Source: CALABS01 sp050260775 (lineage in GTDB: Bacteria > Pseudomonadota > Alphaproteobacteria > Rhodospirillales > Magnetospirillaceae). Taken from it: 64,000 bases of DNA. The notes under the pieces are model-generated. The model was not told where the DNA came from. It did not search any database and was given only the letters and a program-made list of their open reading frames with translations. The stretch lies in NCBI GenBank assembly GCA_050260775.1, contig JBLNCP010000049.1, forward strand, positions 16,574 through 80,573, read 5' to 3'. How positions within the stretch are numbered: the first letter of the stretch is position 1; every line of letters starts with the position of its first letter. Below are positions 58,771 to 64,000 of this stretch, piece by piece. Position numbers and translations under genes: made by a program.

Positions 58771-60486
58771 TCACTCCGCGGCTTGGGCAGGGGGAGGGGG
58801 GGGGGCGGCAATCGGGGTTGCCGGCCGTCGGGCGGTGAGGGACCGCATCACCGTGTCGCGTTCGCCGAAGGCCAGCACGGCGCCGTCCTTGAGGACCAGC
58901 ACCTTGTCGACCAGGCCCAGGGCGGCCGGCTGGTGGGCGACGATCAGGATGGTGGCGCCGCGCTCCTTGACCTGGGCCAGGGCGCGGTAGAGGGCCTCGT
59001 CCCCCTCGGCGTCGAGGTTGGCGGTGGGTTCGTCGAGCACCAGCAGGGCCGGATCGCCGTAAAGGGCCCGCGCCAGCCCGAGGCGCTGGCGCTGGCCGCC
59101 GGACAGGCGCTCGCCGCGGGTGCCGATCTCGGTGTCGTATCCGTCGGGCAGGCGCAGCACCATCTCGTGGACGTCGGCGAGCTTGGCCGCCGCGATGACC
59201 GCGTCGTGGTCGACCGGGCCGAGGCGGGCGATGTTCTCGGCCACGGTGCCGGCGAACATGTCCACCTGCTGCGGCAGATAGCCGAGGTGGCGGCCGAGCC
59301 GGTCCTTGTCCCAGGTGGTCACGTCGGCGCCGTCCAGCCTGATCGTGCCCGCCGAGGGGCGGCAGGCCCCGACGATCGCGCGGCACAGGCTGGACTTGCC
59401 GGCCCCGGACGGCCCGATGATGCCGCAGGCCTCCCCGGCCCGGATGGTGAAGTCGACCCGGCGCAGGACCGGCCGCTGGCGGGGAGCATAGGCCAGCTGC
59501 TCGACCGCGAGATGGCCGCGGGGCGGCGGCAGGCACAGGGAATCGACCTCGCCCCGGCCGGTGGCGAACAGCTCGTCCAGGTTGCGGAAGGCGGTGCGGG
59601 CCGAGATGAAGGCCCGCCAGGCGCCCAGGGCCCGCTCCACGGGGGTCAGCGCCCGCCCCAGGATGATCGAGGCGCCGATCATCGCCCCCGAGGTCGCGGC
59701 GCCCTCCAGCACCAGATAGGCGGCCAGCCCGAGGATGCCGGTTTGCAGGGCCAGGCGCAGGAACCGCGACAGGTTGGCGAGCAGCACGGTGACGGCCTCG
59801 CCGTCGCGCGCCTGGTCGTGGCACTCGGCCTGGCGGCGGCGCCAGCGTTCGACCAGCAGCTCGGCCATCCCCAGCGCCCGCGCGGTTTCCCCCTGTTCCA
59901 GGATCTGCTGCGCCTGAAGCTGGACGGAGCGCTGGGCGGTGCGGGCGGTCTTGGTGGCGGCGCGGGTCAGTCGGTCGTTGGCCAGCGCCAGCACGAACAG
60001 GACGACGGCACCGGCCGTCGCCACCGCCCCCAGGGCGGGGTGCAGCACCCAGATCACCGCCAGGAACACCGGCATCCACGGCGCATCGAGGAAGGCCTGA
60101 AGGGCGTCCCCGGCGATGAATGAGCGCAGTTCGGCCACATCGGCGGTCGAGGCCTCCGACTCGCGGCCGTCGAGCCGGGCATCCAGCACCCGCCGCAGCA
60201 CCGGCGCCGAGAGTTGGCCGTCGAGCCAGGTGGCAATGGCCGAGAGCAGGCGGCGCCGCGACTGCTCGATGAGGGAATAGGTGGCGATGGCGGCGAAAGC
60301 CAACACGGTCAGCCACAGCAGGGTGTCGCGCGAGCCGCTGGCGAGCACGCGGTCGTAGACCTGCATCATATAGAGCGAACTCGCCAGCAGCAGCAGGTTC
60401 GCCAGCAGGCTGAACAGCAGGACGGTCGGCGCCTGCCTCCTGATCGAGGCGATAGCGGTTGCGAAAGGGGGTCCCTTGGCGCGCAT
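58771..60486 (-). CDS. Type I secretion permease/ATPase (second system)
   Basis: 571 residues: permease TMs in about 20-300 and an ATPase domain with Walker A GPSGAGKSS, Q-loop YLPQQVDMF, signature LSGGQRQR, Walker B LLVLDEP and the H-loop IVAHQP. No C39 peptidase domain. A proline-rich tail (IAAPPPPPAQAAE) ends it. It diverges from the gene of a large secreted repeat protein at 60776, the most likely substrate. Paralogue of the transporter at 34190-35917. Confidence 0.94.
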   Translation of the reverse strand: MRAKGPPFATAIASIRRQAPTVLLFSLLANLLLLASSLYMMQVYDRVLASGSRDTLLWLTVLAFAAIATYSLIEQSRRRLLSAIATWLDGQLSAPVLRRVLDARLDGRESEASTADVAELRSFIAGDALQAFLDAPWMPVFLAVIWVLHPALGAVATAGAVVLFVLALANDRLTRAATKTARTAQRSVQLQAQQILEQGETARALGMAELLVERWRRRQAECHDQARDGEAVTVLLANLSRFLRLALQTGILGLAAYLVLEGAATSGAMIGASIILGRALTPVERALGAWRAFISARTAFRNLDELFATGRGEVDSLCLPPPRGHLAVEQLAYAPRQRPVLRRVDFTIRAGEACGIIGPSGAGKSSLCRAIVGACRPSAGTIRLDGADVTTWDKDRLGRHLGYLPQQVDMFAGTVAENIARLGPVDHDAVIAAAKLADVHEMVLRLPDGYDTEIGTRGERLSGGQRQRLGLARALYGDPALLVLDEPTANLDAEGDEALYRALAQVKERGATILIVAHQPAALGLVDKVLVLKDGAVLAFGERDTVMRSLTARRPATPIAAPPPPPAQAAE

Positions 60487-60725
60487 GTCGCCTCCGGTCG
60501 ATGGTTCGCGTCCCCTCTTGGGGCGCCAGAGGAATCGCCCAAAGAAGGTTCCCGCACAATTTTGATTCAGGGTTAGTTGGTGTATCGAAAGAGCCGCCTG
60601 CCGGAGGGCTTTTTCATCGTCCGGTTGATCGGCGCCGAGGGCGGATAGGTTCCCTCAGGATCGTCGACTCGGGCGCCCGGCCGGTGTCATCGATGGCGCG
60701 CCGACGCCACTTGCGCGTCCGGAGC

Positions 60726-60749
60726 ACCATAGGCCGATCATCCTATGGT
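60726..60749 (+). promoter_or_regulatory. 8-bp inverted repeat in the leader of the large secreted protein gene
   Basis: ACCATAGG (60726-60733) and CCTATGGT (60742-60749) with an 8-nt spacer, 26 bp upstream of ATG 60776 in the 289-bp region shared with the divergent transporter. Could be an operator or an RNA hairpin in the leader. The rest of 60487-60725 shows no gene. Confidence 0.35.
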
Positions 60750-60775
60750 TGGTCAATCTCCCCATGGAGCGTCTT

Positions 60776-63715
60776 ATGGCCACCATTACCGTCAAGAAGA
60801 TGAGCCTCGACGAGTCGCTTGGCCTGCAGAACACCGGCATCCCCTCGGGCGGTGAGGATAACAACGACAACGATGTCGCCATCAGTAACCTGCCGTCCAC
60901 TTTCAGCACCTACCTCTTTACCACCCTGGCCCTCGACAACTCCTTCCCCACCGCCGTGGGCGTCGGCAAGAGTGCCAGCGATTTCATCAGCGTGTCGTCG
61001 ACCGGCACGATCACCTCGCTGCAATTCACGGATGCACAGGGCGGCGCGCTGGACGGGGATTCCAGCGATCTCTATACGCTGGACGGCAACCAGATCTTCC
61101 TCTACGTGGCCGAAGGCGGCAGCGTCGTCCTGGGGCGAGAAGGCAGCGGCACCACCGCCGATCCGGCTGGCGACGTCGTCTTCGCGGCGTACCTCCAGCC
61201 CGCTTCCAACCTGACCACCGCCACGGTGTGGACGGTGCTGTTCGAACCGCTCAAGAATTCCGACAACACCAGCATCGACGAGCCGGACGACGTCGGCACC
61301 AACCTGGCGGTCACCGCCACCGAGTCGCTGGAATTCCACTTCGACGCCCTGCCGTCGGGCCAGAACCTTTTTGGCATCGTCGGCGACGTCAATGACGCCC
61401 TGGTCGTCATCGGTCGCGATGCGCTGATCAAGGGTGACGGCACCTACACCAACGCCAGCGACACCATCAACACCTCGCAGGGTGGCGGTGCTGTCACCAT
61501 CGGCGTCGACAATCAGATGTTTGATCCGGGCGACGGCGCCTATTTCACCTTCGTGACGGATCCGGACCCGCGCTATCTGGCGGGTGTGACCGGTGGCCTC
61601 GATCAGAACGAGGCCGATGACGCCGACAATATCCTGTACGGCGGCACGCTCGATGTTTCGAGCGCCTTCCTCAAGATATCCCAGATCCAGGGCAACAGCC
61701 TGGCCTCGCTCAAGTTGACCTGCTACGACACCGCCGCCGAACAGGGGCGAGCCTTCATCACCAACGAGGGCTCCCTGATCTCGATCACGGCGGTCCGCGT
61801 CTACGATGCCGCCGGCACCCTGATCGAGGACACCGGCGATCTTGCCCATTTCAACAGCCCGACCGTGTCGGTCACCTTCTCCGGCGGCACGGCCACGGTG
61901 GCGGGCCTGGGCTCGGGCTATCGGGTGGAATGGGAATCCTCGGCCGACCACAACCGGGTCCTGGTCGAGGACGTGGCCGGCAAGTTCGACATCGGCGCGT
62001 TCGGGGTCAACGAGGGCGTCAACACGACCCAGTCGATCGGCCAGAACGTGGTGTTCGAGGATGACGGCCCCAAGGCCGGCACTTCGACCCTCGGCCTTAT
62101 CGAGGAGGATGACCTCAACAACACCCAGTCGGTGGGCATCAACGAGGATGGCTCGGTCAACGCCTACACCACGACCACCAACCTGGCCAGCTTCATCACC
62201 ACCGGCGTCGATACGCCGATCTCCTTCACATTGTCGACCACCACGACCTCGCTGCCGTCCCTGACCTCGAAGGGTGACGCCGTCGCCTACGACGTCACCG
62301 GCGACACGCTGACCGCCTATGTCGACTCCGGCACCCAGGGTCTCGACAGTGGCGACCGGGTGGTCTTCACCTGGCAGGTCAGTTCGTCCGGCAGCGCCAC
62401 CTTCACCCTGTACGACCAGCTCGACCACCTGCCCACCGTGCAGGGCGAAGACAACATGTACGTCAACCTGACGCCCATCCTGGTGGTGAAGGACGCCGAC
62501 GGCGACCCCGCCACCCTGGGCACCAACTTCGCCCGCTACACCGTGCAGGACGACATCCCGACGATCGGTCCGATCGACGACGGGCTGGTCGATTTTGCCG
62601 CCAACGACACCGTCACCAACCTGCTCAACACCGCCGAGGGCGCCGACGAGGCCGCCGGCATCGCGATTACCAGCTACACCAGCAGCATCACCTATCCCTT
62701 CGCCACGCTGACCGGGGAGCTGTCGACCGACGGCCATACCGTCAACTACTTCCAGAACCTGGGCGGCGGGGCCGGCTACGATGCCGGCACCGACAAGCTG
62801 TTCTTCGCGCTGACCATCGACGACAGCGACGCCAGTGCCGCCAACTGGGACTATACCTTCACCGTCTACCAGGACCCGCCGCCGGTGACGAAGGAGTTCA
62901 CCTTCGACACCCTGCCGTCCGGCCAGAACCTGTTCGGGGTGGTCGGCGACGTGGACGACGCGCTGATCGTCATCGGCCGTGACGTCGTGCTCAAGACCGA
63001 CGGCACCTACGACAAGACCAGCAACACCATCAACACCTCGCAGGGTGGCGGCAGCGTCACCATCGGCGTCAACAACCAGATGTTCGATCCGGGCGAGGGA
63101 GCCTACTTCACCTTTGTGACCGACCCGGATCCCCGCTACCTGTCCGGCATCACCGGCGGCCTGGATCAGAACGAGGCCGACGACGCCGACAACATCCTCT
63201 ACGGCGGCACCTTGGATGTCGCGAGCGCCTTCCTCAGGGTCTCGCAAATCCAGGGCAACAGCTTGGCCACGGTCAAGCTCAGCGCCTTTGACACCACCGC
63301 CGAGCAGGGGCGCGCCTTCGTCACCAACGAGGGCACCCACGTGGACATCACCGCGGTGCGTGTCTACGACGCGGCCGGCACCAAGATCGAGGACACCGCC
63401 GACCTCGCCCATTTCAACAGTACCAGCGTGTCGGTCAGCTTCTCGGGCGGCATCGCCACGGTGGCCGGCGTCGATGCCGGCTACAAGGTGGAGTGGGATA
63501 CGTCCGCACCCCAGAATCGGGTGCTGGTGGAGGACGTGGCCGGCAAGTTCGACATCGGCGGCTTCGGCAGCACCCAGACGACGCCGACCCCGGACAAGCT
63601 GCTGGCGTTCGACGTCACCATCACCGACCACGATGGCGACACGGCGACCGACGGCTTCCAGATCGGCATCGACGGGACCGGCATCTACGACGACGGCATC
63701 ATCACCATCGTGTGA
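60776..63715 (+). CDS. Large secreted repeat protein (T1SS-143/DUF5801-like), likely type I substrate
   Basis: 979 residues without an N-terminal signal peptide. Acidic, Thr/Asp/Gly-rich, very few Cys or basic residues, as in RTX and LapA-like exoproteins. A ~225-residue unit occurs twice (about residues 186-410 and 706-931, nucleotides ~61331-62006 and ~62891-63567), sharing blocks such as LPSGQNLFG, INTSQGGG, NQMFDPG, FVTDPDPRYL, LDQNEADDADNILYGG and VLVEDVAGKFDIG. Between them lies a region with DGDPATLG and QDDIPTIGP as in T1SS-143 repeats. No GGxGxDxLx beta-roll repeats are seen. The C-terminus ends TGIYDDGIITIV, probably the secretion signal. ATG 60776 follows GGAG; 60749 is also open. 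Confidence 0.8.
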   Translation: MATITVKKMSLDESLGLQNTGIPSGGEDNNDNDVAISNLPSTFSTYLFTTLALDNSFPTAVGVGKSASDFISVSSTGTITSLQFTDAQGGALDGDSSDLYTLDGNQIFLYVAEGGSVVLGREGSGTTADPAGDVVFAAYLQPASNLTTATVWTVLFEPLKNSDNTSIDEPDDVGTNLAVTATESLEFHFDALPSGQNLFGIVGDVNDALVVIGRDALIKGDGTYTNASDTINTSQGGGAVTIGVDNQMFDPGDGAYFTFVTDPDPRYLAGVTGGLDQNEADDADNILYGGTLDVSSAFLKISQIQGNSLASLKLTCYDTAAEQGRAFITNEGSLISITAVRVYDAAGTLIEDTGDLAHFNSPTVSVTFSGGTATVAGLGSGYRVEWESSADHNRVLVEDVAGKFDIGAFGVNEGVNTTQSIGQNVVFEDDGPKAGTSTLGLIEEDDLNNTQSVGINEDGSVNAYTTTTNLASFITTGVDTPISFTLSTTTTSLPSLTSKGDAVAYDVTGDTLTAYVDSGTQGLDSGDRVVFTWQVSSSGSATFTLYDQLDHLPTVQGEDNMYVNLTPILVVKDADGDPATLGTNFARYTVQDDIPTIGPIDDGLVDFAANDTVTNLLNTAEGADEAAGIAITSYTSSITYPFATLTGELSTDGHTVNYFQNLGGGAGYDAGTDKLFFALTIDDSDASAANWDYTFTVYQDPPPVTKEFTFDTLPSGQNLFGVVGDVDDALIVIGRDVVLKTDGTYDKTSNTINTSQGGGSVTIGVNNQMFDPGEGAYFTFVTDPDPRYLSGITGGLDQNEADDADNILYGGTLDVASAFLRVSQIQGNSLATVKLSAFDTTAEQGRAFVTNEGTHVDITAVRVYDAAGTKIEDTADLAHFNSTSVSVSFSGGIATVAGVDAGYKVEWDTSAPQNRVLVEDVAGKFDIGGFGSTQTTPTPDKLLAFDVTITDHDGDTATDGFQIGIDGTGIYDDGIITIV

Positions 63716-63726
63716 CGCTTGAGGGG

Positions 63727-63759
63727 CCTCGGGACGACACCCTCACTGTCGTCCCGAGG
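63727..63759 (+). terminator. Strong hairpin after the large secreted protein gene
   Basis: CCTCGGGACGACA (63727-63739) pairs perfectly with TGTCGTCCCGAGG (63747-63759), a 13-bp stem with a 7-nt loop, 11 bp after the stop codon. It is followed by REP-like sequence, with which the right arm partly overlaps. Confidence 0.6.
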
Positions 63760-63878
63760 AGCACCGCGACGAGGGACCCCACGCGTGGAAACGGACGAGG
63801 TCCCTCGCGTTCGCCCGGGATGACTGCTTTCCCAGACTGTCATCCTGAGGAGCGCCAGCGACGAAGGATCTCGTGGGG
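63745..63878. repeat. REP-like repeat cluster
   Basis: A palindromic unit from GTCGTCCCGAGGAGCACCGCG to its inverted partner ending CGCCCGGGATGAC (about 63747-63824) is followed by another copy, GTCATCCTGAGGAGCGCCAG through GATCTCGTGGGG (63839-63878). Same family as 57381-57458. Located in the convergent region between the secreted protein gene and the ETF-QO gene. Confidence 0.6.
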
Positions 63879-63888
63879 CCGCCACCCC

Positions 63889-64000
63889 TCACATGTTGGG
63901 ATAATTGGGCCCGCCGCCGCCTTCCGGGACCGTCCAGGTGATGGCCTGGTCGGGGTCCTTGATGTCGCAGGTCTTGCAGTGCAGGCAGTTCTGGGCGTTG
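63889..64000 (-). CDS. Electron transfer flavoprotein-ubiquinone oxidoreductase, C-terminal fragment
   Basis: Only the last ~36 codons lie in the window. They translate to a segment with NAQNCLHCKTCDIKDPDQ, then the ending GGGGPNYPNM, which is the C-terminal 4Fe-4S region of ETF-QO (the family has CxxCKTCDIKDP and a GGGGP end). The enzyme passes electrons from ETF to ubiquinone at the inner membrane in fatty-acid and amino-acid oxidation. The gene continues past the right edge. Confidence 0.9.
   Translation of the reverse strand, partial: NAQNCLHCKTCDIKDPDQAITWTVPEGGGGPNYPNM

Noticed and set aside
57464..60559. A single 1031-codon minus-strand frame suggesting an ABC-HlyD fusion
   Set aside because: Up to about 58765 it is the HlyD frame, but upstream it reads the ABC gene in a different frame; the ABC protein with Walker motifs is in the frame 58771-60486.
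60743..63631. Very long open frame on the minus strand opposite the large exoprotein gene
   Set aside because: It mirrors the plus-strand repeats and codon bias, begins without a ribosome site and resembles no family; long antisense frames are common in GC-rich DNA.
1..64000. CRISPR arrays, tRNA, rRNA, insertion sequences, phage genes
   Set aside because: No regularly spaced repeats, no cloverleaf or rRNA segments, and no transposase, integrase or terminase motifs were seen.
1..64000. Magnetosome or photosynthesis genes expected in some Rhodospirillales
   Set aside because: No mam/mms or puf/bch motif was recognised; the taxonomic guess therefore rests on general features only.

Overview
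The window looks like chromosomal DNA of a GC-rich alphaproteobacterium, most likely of the Rhodospirillales (Magnetospirillum/Phaeospirillum-like). Pointers are the very high GC, many signalling proteins (diguanylate cyclases, PAS kinases, hemerythrins, three Crp/Fnr regulators), an orphan CcoG, an ExoB-type GalE and the C-terminus of an ETF-ubiquinone oxidoreductase. This placement is inference. No rRNA, tRNA, CRISPR array, transposase or phage gene was seen, and no gene-free stretch exceeds 300 bp (the longest are 7304-7590 and 60487-60775).

Layout. 1-9.5 kb: RluA-type pseudouridine synthase (cut by the left edge), SPOR lipoprotein, ModE-like regulator, membrane diguanylate cyclase, DksA-like zinc finger protein, CcoG, GT39-like membrane transferase, M20 amidohydrolase and TRIC-like channel. 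9.5-17.3 kb, minus strand, redox-themed: a two-component system, a soluble cytochrome c, an outer-membrane heme-porin fusion resembling Cyc2, a cytochrome b561, a small unknown, a diguanylate cyclase with a periplasmic CxxCH heme site, and a small membrane protein. 17.4-25 kb: mixed small genes (glycosyltransferase-like protein, hemerythrin, DUF2061, two secreted proteins, Ser/Thr kinase, CBS protein, HAMP-PAS histidine kinase, DUF72).

25.2-47.8 kb: a large surface-polysaccharide and secretion region. Two minus-strand operons carry dTDP-rhamnose genes (rmlD, B, C, no rmlA), galE, a pyruvyltransferase, several glycosyltransferases, a methyltransferase and a type I secretion ABC transporter with its HlyD adaptor. 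They are headed by a small RTX protein gene. Divergent from it are an HlyD-like protein and a cellulose-synthase-like PilZ glycosyltransferase. Together they suggest cyclic-di-GMP-controlled exopolysaccharide and a secreted calcium-binding protein.

48-57.3 kb: a sensory island with a FIST protein coupled to a PAS histidine kinase, two adjacent Crp/Fnr genes, a hemerythrin-NIT-HAMP-PAS protein that lacks a kinase catalytic domain and is coupled to a third Crp/Fnr gene, a TorF-like porin and an Old Yellow Enzyme. 57.4-63.7 kb: a second type I secretion pair diverging from a 979-residue secreted protein with an internal duplication. The right edge cuts the ETF-QO gene.
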